Made by a program: the position numbers and the translations under genes. The notes beneath the pieces are model-generated. The model saw nothing but the letters and a program-made list of their open reading frames with translations. It did no database searches and was not told where the DNA came from. A DNA stretch of 64,000 nucleotides from Capra hircus (taxonomy: Eukaryota; Chordata; Mammalia; Artiodactyla; Bovidae). Positions within the stretch are counted from its first letter, which is position 1. Every line of letters begins with the position of its first letter. Where the stretch lies: positions 38,237,210 through 38,301,209 of the forward strand of contig NC_030821.1 in NCBI RefSeq assembly GCF_001704415.2, read 5' to 3'. Of this stretch, positions 22,575-34,109 are shown piece by piece.

Positions 22575-22822
22575 TGAGAAATAAAACTGAAATTCTCAGA
22601 CGCAGTGTTAACTTCAGGGATGTCATCAAGATGTGGCCCTTCTCCATATCTTGGCTGTATAGCCCTCCGTGGTGGGTTAATTCCTACACTTCACATGGTG
22701 GCAAGATGTTTGCTCACAGACCCAGGCCGCTCTCATTGAGCCTGCTGGTGGGCCGGGAGAAGTTCACAGTCACTCTGCTCCATCACATCTCCACCTGCTC
22801 CTCAAGTCAGCCTCCTCCAGCA
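22575..22822. other. Unassigned short stretch
   Basis: Nothing recognised. Confidence 0.4.
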
Positions 22823-22990
22823 AAGTGGTTCCCAACCCTGACTGCTCGTTGAAATCCCTCCAGGAGCTTTTCAAAATCCCTGATACCCAAGCCTATCTTC
22901 CTAAATCTGACTTTATTGGTCGAGGTGGGACTCTGGCATTTTAGCAATTTTCCCAGGTGATTCTGTTGTTTATCCAGAGTGAAGAACCCT
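22823..22990 (+). mobile_element. MER5-like hAT relic
   Basis: AAAGTGGTTCCCAACCC opens it, followed by AATCCCTCCAGGAGCTTTTC and CCCAGGTGATTCTG, closing AGTGAAGAACCC. This order and palindromic-end style match MER5 elements. Confidence 0.65.
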
Positions 22991-23690
22991 TGATCAAGCA
23001 TACCATGGAAAAGTGGAAGCTTTGCCTCTTGGATGTCTCTGGAGTCAGGTCCCCAGACTCTGTGTGTGGGTGTCATGTGTCTCCTCCATCGGGACCTTAC
23101 TGAACGGTTGGGGACCCATGAATCTCCACATCTGAGTTCCCTTCATAGGATTCCATGTCTCTCTATGGGGCTAGATGGAGACCCCTAGACTGCCCTGCCT
23201 GTATATCTCCCCAAGGTCTCTGCATATGGCTGTCAAGGTTGATTTTCTTTTACTAAAGGACTGGGATGATTTTAAAAGGAAAACAACAACAGGAAGGAAA
23301 AAAAAAATTAAAGGTTTGGAGAGCCATCTGCTCATAGACTATAATTGAAATCTAAGACCAAGACCCGAAGAATGTCAACAATTAAAAGCTCCATAGCAAG
23401 GATTAGTTGATCAAAGAAGGTAGGAAGGATTATCCAGAGCAGGTCACAGGAAATCCACAAGAGCATGGACTCTGGAAGCCAAGAGAACAAAGGCTGAAAG
23501 CACCAGCAACGAGCTCACCCACTTTAGTTAGTCTTCTGTCTACTGACCTCACCTGGTGTCATCTATGCTGGTGACTTCTTTCAGTGAAATGTGAATATTC
23601 AGAGCGATGGCTGAAATTTCACTGGAAGCTCAAGTGACTCCCCTTGGATACGTTGTCCATAGATACTCAGATTTCTCTACCAAAAAAACA
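22991..23690. other. Unassigned intergenic stretch
   Basis: No repeat or gene recognised in about 700 bp. Confidence 0.45.
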
Positions 23691-23694
23691 AACA

Positions 23695-23880
23695 GAAGCT
23701 CATATAGTACAGGGAACTCTGCTCAATATTTTGTAATAAACTGAAAGGGGAGAGAACTTGAATAAATACATGTATCTGTGAAACTGAATCACTTTGCTGT
23801 ACACCTAAAACTAACACTTTTTCATTGTTAATCAACTATCCTCCAACGTAAAATGAAAACTTTTTAAAATAAATAAGATG
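23695..23880 (+). mobile_element. L1 3' end fragment
   Basis: CAGGGAACTCTGCTCAATATT, CTGAATCACTTTGCTGTACACC and AATCAACTATCCTCCAACG, then an A-rich tail: the terminal L1 sequence common in ruminants. Confidence 0.85.
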
Positions 23881-23887
23881 AAATGTA

Positions 23888-24085
23888 AGGACTTATCTGA
23901 TGGTCCAGTGCTTAAGACGCTGTACTCCCAAAGCACAGGACTCTGGTTTGATCCTTGGTTTCAAACTCTTTCAGTTCACATGCCCAACTAAAGATCCTGC
24001 ATGCTGCAATGAAAGATCCCACATCTGCAACTAAAACCTGGAGCAGCCAAATAAATAAATAAATATTTTTAAAAATAAATAAAGA
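23888..24085 (+). mobile_element. CHR-2-type SINE
   Basis: GGACTTATCTGATGGTCCAG head, CATGCTGCAATGAAAGATCCC body, AAATAAATAAATAAAT tail. It lies directly upstream of the FKBP4 pseudogene. Confidence 0.88.
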
Positions 24086-24089
24086 AGGC

Positions 24090-25800
24090 ACAAGCCCCGG
24101 CCAGCCACTGGTGACCACTGCCTGAGAAACAGTGTGATGACCACCAAGGAGATGAAGGTGGCCAAGAGCAGGGACCAGTTGGCACTGCAGCCCCTTGAGG
24201 CAGTGGACCTCAGCCCCGAGCAGGTTGAGGGTGTGCTTAAGTTCATCAAGCAAGAAGACCCTGGCATGGAGATGCCGATGATCGGGGAGTGTCTGTCCAC
24301 TACAGGGGCTGGCTGCTCGGTGACAAGTTCCACTCCAGCCTGGACCACAAGGACAGGTTCTCCTTTGACCTGGGGAGAGGGAAGGTCATTAAGGCTCGGG
24401 ATGTTGCTGTAGCAACCATGAAAGCAGGCAAAGTGTGCCATATCACCTGCAAGCCAGAGCATGCCTAGGGCTCAGCGGGCAGCCCCCCTCAGGGTCCCTC
24501 CCAAAGCCACACTTGTGTTTGAGGTGGAGTTGTTGGAGTTCAAGGAAGAGGACCTGACAGATGAAGATGAAGACGGGGGATCTTCAGGAGAATACGGAGG
24601 TGATGGGGAGGGCTGTGCCAAGCCCAGTGACAGCGCCACCCTGGAAGTTGCGCTGGAAGGATACTTCGAGGACCAGATCTTTGACTCACGAGAGCTCAGC
24701 TTTGAAGCTGGTGAGGGAGAGAGCGTGCATCTTGCCCTGGGGGCTGGAGAAAGCCATTCAGTGTGTGGATAAAAGAGAATATTCCATTGTGTATCTTAAT
24801 ACCTGCATGCTTTCAGCAATGCTGGGAAGGAGAAGTTCCAGATCCCGCCAAATGCTGAGCTGATGTATGAAATACAGCACAAGAATTTTTGAGAGGGCCA
24901 ACAAGTCCTGGGCGATGAGTTCTGAGATGCTGGAGCAGAGGACTGTAGTGAAGGATCGAGGCTCTGTGTGCTTCAAGGAAGGCAAGTACAAGCAAGCTGT
25001 CCCGCAGTGCAGGAAGACTGTGGCCTGGGACTTCCCTGGTGGTTGTGGTTGAGAACCTGCCTTGCAACGCAGGGGACACTGGTTCAATCCCTGGTCCAGG
25101 AAGATCCCATATACCATGAGGCAGCTGAGCCCGTGCACCCCAACTGCCAAAGCCCGAGCACCCTAGAGCCTGTGCTCCACCACAAGGAGAGGCCACTGCA
25201 GTGAGAAGCCTGTGCCCTGCAACTAGAGAGTGGCCCCCATTCCCTGCAACTACAGAAACCTGAGCACAGCAGCGAAGACCCAGCACAGCCATAAATAAAT
25301 AAATAAATAAATAAATTTTTTTTTTTAAAAAGAAGAAGATTGTGTCCTGGCTGGAAGAAAAGTGGAGCTTCTCTGATGAGGACGCACAGGAAGGTGCAGG
25401 CCCTCAGCCGGCCTCCCACCTCAACCTGGCCGTGTGTCATCTGAAGCTGCAGGCCTTCTCAGCTGCCACTGAAACAGTAAGAAGGCCCAGGAAGTGGATA
25501 GCAACAATGAGAAGGGCCTTGTCCACCAGGGAGAGGCCCACCTGCCGGCGAATGCACGGGCTGACTTGCAGAAGGGCCTGCAGCTCTACCCAGCAACAGG
25601 GCGGCCAAGGTTCAGCTGGCCATGTGCCCACAGCAGATCCACAGGCAGCTGGAGGGCAGAAGAAGCTCTATGCCAGCGTGTCTGAGAGGCTGGCTGAGGA
25701 GGAGAGCAAAAGGCCCAGGCCGCAGTGGCTGCAGGAGAACAGCCGGCTGACGTGGAGATGAGAGAGCAGAAGAATGACGGGAGGGCGGTGAGGGGGTGGG
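24090..25800 (+). pseudogene. FKBP4: FKBP4 (FKBP52) processed pseudogene
   Basis: FKBP4 is an HSP90 co-chaperone with two FKBP-type peptidyl-prolyl isomerase domains and a C-terminal TPR domain. This copy keeps their order without introns. An ATG at 24137 opens MTTKEMKVAKS and soon reads EMPMIG, like the FKBP4 N-terminus. FK1 pieces follow at about 24300-24560 (FSFDLG-like, then ATLVFEVELLEFKEEDLTDE), FK2 at about 24600-24890, and TPR pieces (SHLNLAVCHLKLQAFSAA at about 25410-25470; EKGL, then KLYASVSERLAEEE) up to about 25750. Frameshifts and stops occur throughout, for example after about 24410 and at 24770. The CHR-2 SINE at 25029-25335 splits the TPR coding region. It is an ordinary dead retrocopy. 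FKBP5 is less likely because the N-terminal and TPR residues fit FKBP4 better. Confidence 0.92.
25029..25335 (+). mobile_element. CHR-2-type SINE inside the FKBP4 pseudogene
   Basis: Starts GACTTCCCTGGTGG and ends in AAATAAATAAATAA and a T/A run. The flanks AAGACTGTGGCCTGG (25014-25028) and AAGATTGTGTCCTGG (25336-25350) are a 15-bp target duplication with two differences. The right copy better preserves the codons expected there (KIVSWL). Confidence 0.93.
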
Positions 25801-25884
25801 AGTGGGGCAGCCTCAGCCTCGCCCCAGCCCTGTCCCCAAGACTGCCTGTCCCCCAGACCCCCAGCCCTCACCCTACTCCACCTT

Positions 25885-25913
25885 GGTGTGTGTGTATGTG
25901 TGTGTGTGTGTGT
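25885..25913. repeat. (TG)n microsatellite at SINE 3' end
   Basis: TG run with one TATG interruption. On the minus strand it is the (CA)n tail of the adjoining Bov-tA. Confidence 0.93.
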
Positions 25914-26106
25914 TTTAGTCTCTCAGTTGTGTCTGACTCTTTTCAACCCCATGAACTGTAGCTCACCAGGCTTCTTTGTCCATGGAATTCTCCAAGCAAG
26001 ATTATAGAGTGGGTAACCGTTCCCTTCTCAGGGGATCTTCCCAGCTCAGGGATCTAACTGGGGTCTCCTGCGTTGCAGGCAGATTCTTTACCATCTGAGC
26101 CACCAC
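25914..26106 (-). mobile_element. Bov-tA SINE
   Basis: Antisense body (TCTCAGTTGTGTCTGACTC) then head, ending CCATCTGAGCCACC. It lies in the likely 3' UTR-derived end of the FKBP4 pseudogene or just beyond it. Confidence 0.9.
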
Positions 26107-26109
26107 AAA

Positions 26110-27921
26110 CTGAAGAATTTTGAGTGAATTAGAGCTTTAAAAAAAATTACTTAAATAAATAAAATATAGACTCCTCAAAACAAAACAGAAGCTCACACAG
26201 AGCTAGGAACTTCCGAAAAGATCTTCTCCAAATGTAGTACTCCTCAAATCCTTCCACCTATCAAGTCAGAGACCTAGAATTCCCACACTGTGTGTGCTGA
26301 GGAGCCCAGGGTTACCTCAGTGAATCAGATGAGCCCCACAGGACATTTTAAACTTTTGAGGAAAACACAAGAACACTTGTAGGATGCCACACAAATTACA
26401 GTCAGTAAATTACTTTGGATCTAACTACTTAGTAATCTAAATCCTTATACATTTTTGGTCTAAGAATAAATAACTGAGCTGACTATAACCATGAGCCCAG
26501 AAAGTTTGGGAAAATCTGAAACAGGTAAATACTTGACTCCAGCACGCTCTCTTCCTCAAATTTACCATCACTGCAGCTGTCAGCCTAAAAATAAGATCCC
26601 CCCCCCACACCCACCATCAAGAGCACAAATATTTCTTTCCTACTCCAGCTCTAAGGGAATTAATTGTTCCCATTTAGAAATTATAAACAACTATGGGTTA
26701 GGTGAAATTTGAATTTACAATAGAAACAATCTAGATAGCATACTAAACTGAAATATTTCACTTAAAGCTCAGCAAATATCTGAAGAAATCTAATTTGTAT
26801 TCAGAACATTTTCAGGGTTTATATCTTTTGCTTTTAGGCCAGGAGTGTAGGATGAGTATTCTAATAACAAAAAAGAAAAGAAAGCCATTAGGTAAAAACC
26901 ATAGGCCTAAATGCTAGTTTATATCAATTAAGTTTGTTCAATTCCATGGCCAAAGAACAAATTTCTAACTCTGGCTTTATATATGTGTTAGTCAAGATAA
27001 TCTTGGTTAATGTTACAGTAAGTCCTAAAAAGAAAAACTCTAAAAATCAGTGGCTTAACACCACTCCCCCCCTTGCCACAAAGCTTTATTTCTCACTTAC
27101 CTAGGCAATAAACAAGATACAAGATAAATAAGCAAGGAGGTAATCACAGACGGTGGCGTGAATCTTATTAATTAATTAATGAACTAATGTGGGGTTTCTT
27201 CATTAATCTATCCAACAAATTTGGGTTTGAATAGTAGATTTTGTACCAGATATAGTTCTAATGCCAGCAATATGATGATAAATAAAACAAAGCTTATACT
27301 ATTCTGGGAGGAGAGACAACCCACAAATGACACACACAAAAAAATAAGCAGAGATAAGAGCTCTTAAGAACAACAAGGCAAGATATGTGGTGGCCTTGGC
27401 TAAGTGATGTTTTGGGGTTCCATGTGGATGATAATGAACCATCAGTAAAAAAGAGGTAAGTAGTGTTACGATGTATGAAGAGAGAATATAACCACTGTTC
27501 TGGGATAAATCAGAGAGGCTTTTCTACCTCTAAATTTGTGCTGCCCCAAATCATCAATCCTGGGATGATTTTGTCCAGGCCATTTCCCTGGATGAGGATA
27601 CAATCCAGAGGAAGACCTAGAAAGGCCGGAACTCAGCTGGATCCCTGAGGTTCCAAGAAAATGGGAAAACCTCACTTGCTTTCACCCAAACAACAAGTAT
27701 CAGAAGTACAAGATGAGGTCAGGGTCACCAGTAAGGGAAATGAATGTGGGACAATGACAGGGCTGACTGGAGATTCTGGCTCTTAGATCGTAACTACTGT
27801 CATCATCAACAACATGGTCATCCTGATAATGCAGGTATGGAATCTTAATAGAATGCCAGGAAATGTGTTATTTTCATGATCTCATTCAATATATTATATG
27901 CAAATTAATTTTACTTGTGTC
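26110..27921. other. Unassigned repeat-poor stretch
   Basis: About 1.8 kb without young repeats. Two places look like ancient repeats that I cannot name: about 26985-27110 (CAGTGGCTTAACACC) and about 27195-27320 (a degraded 'last-stage' MIR/L2-like motif). No gene evidence. Confidence 0.35.
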
Positions 27922-27932
27922 ATATACTTTAT

Positions 27933-28146
27933 GGACTTCTCTGGTGGCTCAGATGATAAAGCATCGGCCTACAATGCAGGAGACCCAGGGTCAATCCCTG
28001 GGTTGGGAAGATCTGCTGGAGAAGGAAAGGCAACCCACTCCAGTATTCTTGCCTGGAAAATCCCATGAAAGGAGGAGCCAGTTAGGCTACAGTCCATGGG
28101 ATCACAAAGAGTCGGACACGACTGAGCGACTTCACTTTCACTTTCT
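27933..28146 (+). mobile_element. Bov-tA SINE
   Basis: GGACTTCTCTGGTGGCTCAG head, full Bov-A body, CACTTTCACTTTC tail. ATATACTTTAT occurs at 27922-27932 and again at 28147-28157. Confidence 0.93.
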
Positions 28147-28199
28147 ATATACTTTATATATTTTATATACTTTATATATTTTAATATCTGGACATATCT

Positions 28200-28733
28200 T
28201 TTACTAGAGTACTCACAAACAAGGTCATATTAGGGAGAAGAACACTTCAAGGCTCAGGCAAGTAACAATTTCCAGGTGCAAAGAAGAGTCCTTGGAGGCA
28301 TGGGCAGGGAGCTTGTGTGACGGGGATGCCGAAGTTGTATTAATAACAGAGATAGAAAGTGATTTACTATTTCTGGATGGGAAAAAGTTCTGGATGGGAA
28401 AGAATTCTTCCTCTCACTTGGGAGTTTTCCACTGAACTCTAAATGAAGACTCAAGAAGCAGAATCATAAAAGAAGGCAAGTGGGGAAAGATCAAGCTGTG
28501 GCAAGTTACCCTCGCTCTTTTGTGCTCATCCTATTAGACACTTGTTCCATTCCCATCCTATCTTGGGGCACAACTCTGGGATAATGGAAACATCTGTTGT
28601 AAGCCAAAATTAAGGGTCAGGAAGAGAAAATGTTAAGAAGTATCCAGAATGACTATTTCCTAAGTCCTGAGCACTAGAATGTATGTGAAAGGAGAACCGA
28701 GAAGCTGCCTATAATCAGCAGACACAGAAAAGA
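28200..28733. other. Unassigned intergenic stretch
   Basis: No repeat or coding signal recognised. A short AT-rich tandem (28146-28190) precedes it. Confidence 0.4.
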
Positions 28734-28734
28734 A

Positions 28735-29000
28735 GCTTATGGCTACTGAAAGGGAAAGACAGGGAAGGGATAAATTAGGAGTTTGGGATTAACATGTACA
28801 CAGCACTGTACATAGAATAGACAACAAAAAAGGACTTACTGTATAGCAAAGAGAACCATACTCAATATTTTGTAATGACCTATCAGAGAAAAGAATCTAA
28901 AAAACAATATATAGATGTATAACTGAATCACTTTGCTATCCACCTGAAACTAACACAAATTATAAATCAAGTATACTGCAATAAAAAACATTTTTTTTAA
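28735..29000 (+). mobile_element. L1 3' end
   Basis: TAGGAGTTTGGGATTAACATG, GGACTTACTGTATAGCAAAG, CTGAATCACTTTGCTATCC and an A-rich end. Confidence 0.88.
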
Positions 29001-29055
29001 TTCTGCAGCAGAAAAAAATTACCATACTAAATGGAAAAAAAAATTTTTTTTTAAT

Positions 29056-29212
29056 AGGACTGCCCTGGTAGTCCAGTGGCTAAGACTCTTCGCTCCCAGT
29101 GCAGGGGGCTTAGGTTCAATCCCTGGTCAGGGAACTAGTTAGATCCCACATGTTGCAGCTAAGACCCAGCACAGCCAAATGGATAGATAAGTAAAGTAAA
29201 AAAAAAAAAAAA
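29056..29212 (+). mobile_element. CHR-2-type SINE (short)
   Basis: GGACTGCCCTGGTAGTCCAG head, GGTTCAATCCCTGGTCAGG box and an A-tail of about 14 bases at 29199-29212. Confidence 0.88.
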
Positions 29213-29886
29213 CTTTAGGTCAGTTCAGAGCAGATTTTGTGAGTACTTTTTACATACCATCCACATCTAAAGTTTTCTAATTCTTTGTAGTCCTGGCTCT
29301 TATGTGGTCTCTGTGGCTGCACACTTAGGCTAGCACACCCCTTCAGCTGTTCCAAATCACCTGTGTGCTTTGCTCCTTCTATGAAAACTGAATACAAAAT
29401 TTTAACCTTAGTTTTCAGAACGTGAGAACTTCAGAGTTTAACTAAAATTTAAGGAATTGTAACAGAGATCGCTAATTTTTTTTACTATTATACTCTTTCA
29501 GTATACCATTTTTAAACAAAGTTTGTAAAACTAAAGAACAGGTGTAACTGCAGTTTCTGGCTGTGTCTGATAGCCACATCATCTAATTGTCTTTTATGTA
29601 GGTTCTAAACCAACAGGCTATAGTCCTTTAAATCTCTCCCTTTTGTGTTCTAGACAACATCCCATTCATCTGTCTTTCCCTCCTGCTTCACCCTGAAATG
29701 ACCTGAGTCTGCAGTATGCGGACCCTTAGCCTGAGCCTGCCTTTGCCTGATTCTTGGTCCTTTCTTCTGTTAGGATCTGTTTTATAGTTACCCCCTACTC
29801 TTTGTTTCTGAATTACAAAAGAGTGTTTTATGGATTTCAGGGGGACAAAATATGTATCAAAAAGTGAACTTTCTCTGTGGACATTG
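29213..29886. other. Unassigned intergenic stretch
   Basis: No repeat or coding signal recognised. Confidence 0.4.
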
Positions 29887-29887
29887 A

Positions 29888-30232
29888 TTTTTTTTTTCAA
29901 ACTTTAAACTTTTTATTTTGTATTAGGGTATAGCTGATTAACAATATTGTGGTAGTTGCAGGTGAACAGCAAAAAGACTCAGCCATACATATACATGTAT
30001 CCACTCTCCCCTAAACCTGCCTCCCATCCAAGCTGGCATATAGCATTGAGCAGAGTTCCACATGCTATACAATAAGTCCTTGGCTATCCATTTTGATTAT
30101 AGCGGTGTGTATATGTGTATATAGCTCCCTAACTATCTCGTCCCCCTGGCAGCCATAAATTCTTTTTCTAAGTCTGTGAGTTTCTTCCTGCTTTGTAAGT
30201 TCATTTGTATCATTTATTTTTAGATTTGTGGA
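29888..30232 (-). mobile_element. L1 3' end, antisense
   Basis: Begins with a T-run, then GTATAGCTGATTAACAATATT and GAGCAGAGTTCCACATGC, the complement of the ruminant L1 3' UTR. Confidence 0.85.
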
Positions 30233-30295
30233 CACTGATTTCTATCTTGTGCTTATAATATATCAATCTGCCTCAGGATTAAAGAGGTCCATCGG

Positions 30296-30598
30296 GCTTC
30301 CCTAGTAGTCCAGTGGTTAAGAATGTGCCTTGCAATGCAGGGGACACCGGTTCCATCCCTGGTCCAGGAATATCCCACATGCCAAGGAGCAACAGCCCTT
30401 GCTCTAGTGGCTGCATGCTGCAACTACTGAGACCCGAATGCCTAGAGCCTATACTCGGCAACAAGGGAGGCCACCGCAATGAGAAACCCATACATCTCAA
30501 CCAGAGAGTGGCCCCTGCTTGCATGTAGCAACGAAGACACAGCACGGCTAAAATTACGAATAAAAAAATAATTTTAAAAAACAAATAAACAAATTTTT
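30296..30598 (+). mobile_element. CHR-2-type SINE
   Basis: GGGCTTCCCTAGTAGTCCAG head, GGTTCCATCCCTGG, CACAGCACGGCTAAAATTACG, then an A-rich tail. Confidence 0.88.
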
Positions 30599-30847
30599 AA
30601 ATTATAAACAGCTTCATCTTTTTGCCTGCAGCATCTTGCCTTATGTCCCATCAATAGCCACATTCTAAATCTAAGACTTCCCTTGAAATGTTTCTGTCCC
30701 ATTGTTGCCCCCTTACCATCAATAATATTTTTCCTTCCAACTATTTGATTTAATTATTCTTTTACTTTTCACAGAGATTCTCAAATTCTGCAAAAACACA
30801 TCCATGGAGCACAACCTTCTGTCCGAAGTTGTAATGACTAGTATACT

Positions 30848-31553
30848 TACCAGAGTATTCCAGAGAAACAGAACCAGTGGGAGATTATATACATATATTC
30901 TTTATTTATTATGAGATATTGGTTCATAATATTACAGAGACTAAGAAGTCCCACAGCGTCTTCCTGGAGACCCAAGAAAGCTGATGGCGTAGTTGGAAAG
31001 CCTTACAGCTAGAACCAGTGGTGCAGATTCCAGTCCAGATCTGAAGGCCTGAGAACCAGGAGCTCCCAGATCAATGTCCCAGCTCAGCAGTCAGGCAGAG
31101 AGACAATTCAAACTTCCCCTGCCTTGTCATTCTCTTCAGGCCCCCAGGAGGTTAGATGATGCCCCCACACACTGGGGAGAGCCATCTGCTTTACTTAGTC
31201 CACCAACTCAAGTATTTCTCTAGGAAATACCCTCACGTGCATGCATGCTAAGTCACTTCAGTCATGTCCAGCTCTTTGCAACCCTATGGACTGTAGCTCA
31301 CTAGGCTCCTCTGTCCGTGGGATTCTCCAAGCAAAAATACTGGTGTGGGTTGCCATGCCCTCTTCCAGGGGATCTTCCTGACCCAGAGACTGAATCCATG
31401 TCTCTTTCATCTCCTGCATTGGCAGGCAGGTCCTTTACCACTAACACCACCTGAGAAGCCTAAACTTTCTCATAGGCACCAAGAATAATATCTAATCAGT
31501 TATCTGGACATCCCAAGGCCAAGTCAAATTGACACATAAAACTAATCCACAAC
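30848..31553 (+). mobile_element. Ancient mammalian repeat, split by a SINE
   Basis: CCAGAGAAACAGAACCAGTGG opens it, CTGGAGACCCAAGAAAGCTG and GAGAACCAGGAGCTCCCAG follow, and after the SINE (from about 31463) it closes with AGTCAAATTGACACATAAAAC. The layout is a familiar old repeat whose family I cannot name with certainty. Confidence 0.6.
31235..31462 (-). mobile_element. Bov-tA SINE
   Basis: Antisense body and head inserted in the ancient repeat, ending CACCACCTGAGAAGCC. Confidence 0.9.
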
Positions 31554-31739
31554 TAGGTACATCAAAATAAAAATGCTGGCCTTGGAGATCAGAAACCAGG
31601 TTGTTAGGCCTACCTGCACCTCCTCCCACCTCCATGAGCTTGGAAAGTCTGAGGCCATCTGGGATCTGCCATGGGGAGACTTGTCTAGGGCTTCCTCAAT
31701 GCCTTCACATGCTCAGCTACAGGACCATCTCATAAACAA

Positions 31740-31897
31740 GTTTCCTACTGTATAGCACAGAGAACTATACTCAATATCCTATGATAAACCATAATGGAAA
31801 AGAATATTTTTTAAATATATATATATATGTATGTATAATTGAATCACTTTGCTATACAGCATAAATTAACACAATATTGTAAAACAACTATATGTCA

Positions 31898-31898
<1 letters not shown>
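31740..31898 (+). mobile_element. L1 3' end
   Basis: CTACTGTATAGCACAGAGAAC, CAATATCCTATGATAAACC and TTGAATCACTTTGCTATACAGC. Confidence 0.85.

Positions 31899-31900
<2 letters not shown>

Positions 31901-31950
<50 letters not shown>
31901..31950. repeat. (AT)n microsatellite
   Basis: Uninterrupted AT dinucleotide run of about 50 bp at the tail of the L1 end. Confidence 0.97.
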
Positions 31951-31954
<4 letters not shown>

Positions 31955-32581
31955 CCATCTCTGAATCTGTCTACCCAGGGCAGGTGGGCATTGATAGAGG
32001 GGGTCCCATCAGCAATTTTCCATTAGGGCTCAAGGGCAGGAAAGGCCCAAATTGCTAATTGAAACAATTTTAGAAATATAAGTAGGAAGTAAGGGAATGT
32101 CTTTCTGGGATAGTGGTCTGTGCTTTTACAGGCAAAATCAAAGGAGAAGTGAGGCATGAGAAACCTGCTCAGGGTTTGTTCTTCCTCAGCTGTTGTTTTT
32201 GCCTGGACAACATCCATGCCCCTTCCTTCTGGTACCAACACTTTGAGTTTGCTTTGAGAAATACCCTCCCACCACTGTGCTGAGACTCGGTGTGACTTTC
32301 CAAGAATCCTTGGACCAAACCCAGGTAAGCCAGTAACTGAAGCTAATTTATCCTTGAGTCTAGCCCTGAAGACTATTCGTGGGTTCCTGCTCCCTAGGTC
32401 TCTGGAGCTGCTCTTTTTTTCTTCTTCTTCTTCTTCTTCAATTTAATGGTTATTGTTTTAAACAGCTTCAATTATAGAGTAAAACCACTAAATACATATT
32501 TTTATTTCAAAGAGATCATGTATTCTTTTTCTAACCTATAGTAAAGTTATTTTTCTTTTTAAAACTGTCATTTATATTATC
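31955..32581. other. Unassigned stretch with (TTC)n
   Basis: No repeat family recognised other than a TTC run near 32416-32439. Confidence 0.4.
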
Positions 32582-33465
32582 TTGCACTGCCAGGAGCCAG
32601 CGTGAGGAATTCCACCCGTGACAAGGTCATGCAGCAAGAGCTCTGATGGCAAGGCTAATCAGACCTCAGGTTTTCCCCCTGGAATTTCCTGAGCATCCAC
32701 ACCCCCACCCAAAAAAAAAAAAAAAAAAAAGAATCTGCCTGCTTTTCCACTCTTCTGATATTCTCTGGAAAGAGCCAAATCTGGGCTTTAGCCTTCTGCA
32801 TTTGAAAGGGATGTTTCAGTTAAACCCCCTCTGATAGCTCTCTAGCTTGCCTAACAGGTTCCCCGGACCTCTTACAGCTTGTGAATTGCTTACTGCCCCC
32901 CAACCGCGAGAGGCACAAAGCTCGAAAGCATCTTAAAGATACAGAGCCTTTTCTAAAGAGTTAAAAATTATATTGGTAGAGGGTTTTCACTGTTGACTCA
33001 ATGACTGCTGCCCGGCCTCCATATTCTTTATCTTTTAGGCACCTGGAAGGATGTTACTCAATGTAAGCAGGATGTAGAAAAAGATACATAGTAGTTTTGA
33101 TGTTAGCAACACTAGACTTTTGAGTTAATTGCTTCTCTTTTGCTGTAAATCACTGTACTCCCTCTACTTGTTATAAGTTGCTGTATCTTTGCTGTGTAAG
33201 AATGTAACTTTATTTAGTGCTTTCTGAGAGTGGCACTAGACCTTGGGAAGATCAACACAAATAAGTCTTCTAGTTAACAAACCCTTATCAGAAAAAAGGC
33301 TGTAAAATGTTAATTGGCCCTTTTGGCTGGAAGATGATGTAAATTACCTAAGACTTGTGTATACAATTAGGTATGCAGAGAGAAAAGCCTGGTTTTGATA
33401 AGAGTCTGGACTGCTAACGCTGCATAACTTTGTGTTACCCATTGATCTCCATGTTTTATCAAAAG

Positions 33466-33473
33466 TATAAAAG
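33466..33473 (+). promoter_or_regulatory. TATA box of the solo LTR
   Basis: TATAAAAG in the context AAAAGTATAAAAGGCC, about 350 bp upstream of the LTR AATAAA signal. It is the expected U3 promoter position and could still drive transcription. Confidence 0.75.
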
Positions 33474-33814
33474 GCCTTCTGAACAATAGAGGCCGGAGCT
33501 AATTGCTGGGCTGGTTTCCCCCATGTCTCTCTCTCTTTCCTCTTCCCTTCACTCTAATTTCAGGCTGAATTCCCATGGGGCGCGGAGGCTCACCAAGTAT
33601 ACTTACTTGCCCTGGCTGTTTAGACCCGTGCGAAAGGGAGCCTAAGGTGAGGCACCCTTAGATATTCAAGCGAGCGCAGGTGGCCCAACGTAGAGGTGCA
33701 AATTCCTTGTCTGGAATTTTATTGGTCTTCCGCGTAATCCAAGTTATTCAGCCCTCTTCCTCCACTTAATTTTCCTACTACACTATTGTTTCTTAATCTA
33801 ATCTTATATCAATC

Positions 33815-33820
33815 AATAAA
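33815..33820 (+). terminator. LTR polyadenylation signal
   Basis: AATAAA in CAATCAATAAATAAG, in the R/U5 part of the LTR. Confidence 0.7.
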
Positions 33821-33854
33821 TAAGTTTTTCTCATGCCAACGCCGTCCACCCTTT

Positions 33855-33914
33855 GAATTCCCTGGATCCACCTGGTCCAATGCTGAATTCCCTGGATCCA
33901 CCTGGTCCAATGCT
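33855..33914. repeat. 30-bp tandem duplication in the LTR
   Basis: Two identical 30-bp copies (33855-33884 and 33885-33914) starting GAATTCCCTGGATCC and ending CCAATGCT, just before the LTR end. Confidence 0.96.
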
Positions 33915-34109
33915 GGACCCCGACATTGCACTATCTTCACTATCTTGAAAAGGTAGAACCTTTCCACCTATAGCTATCAAATATATTATCACTCTTGTAT
34001 AAAAGTATTTGATTGCACACACAGTTTTAAGACATAAGCTTGTTATTATACATTTCTCCTTGGTTCCATGCTTTTTCTCTTTAAGTGTACAGCTTTGTCA
34101 CATATGTGT

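Larger units (their letters stand above)
32588..33925 (+). mobile_element. Solo LTR of a class II-type endogenous retrovirus
   Basis: A 1338-bp element begins TGCCAGGAGCC and ends CCCCGACA (TG...CA), flanked by a perfect 6-bp duplication TTGCAC (32582-32587 and 33926-33931). A 6-bp duplication suits ERV2/ERVK-like integrases. Inside are an A-run (32711-32730), a TATA box (33466-33473), an AATAAA signal (33815-33820) and a 30-bp direct duplication near the 3' end. There is no primer-binding site, gag, pol or env next to it, so recombination between two LTRs probably removed the body. It resembles bovine BTLTR1-type LTRs. Confidence 0.93.
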
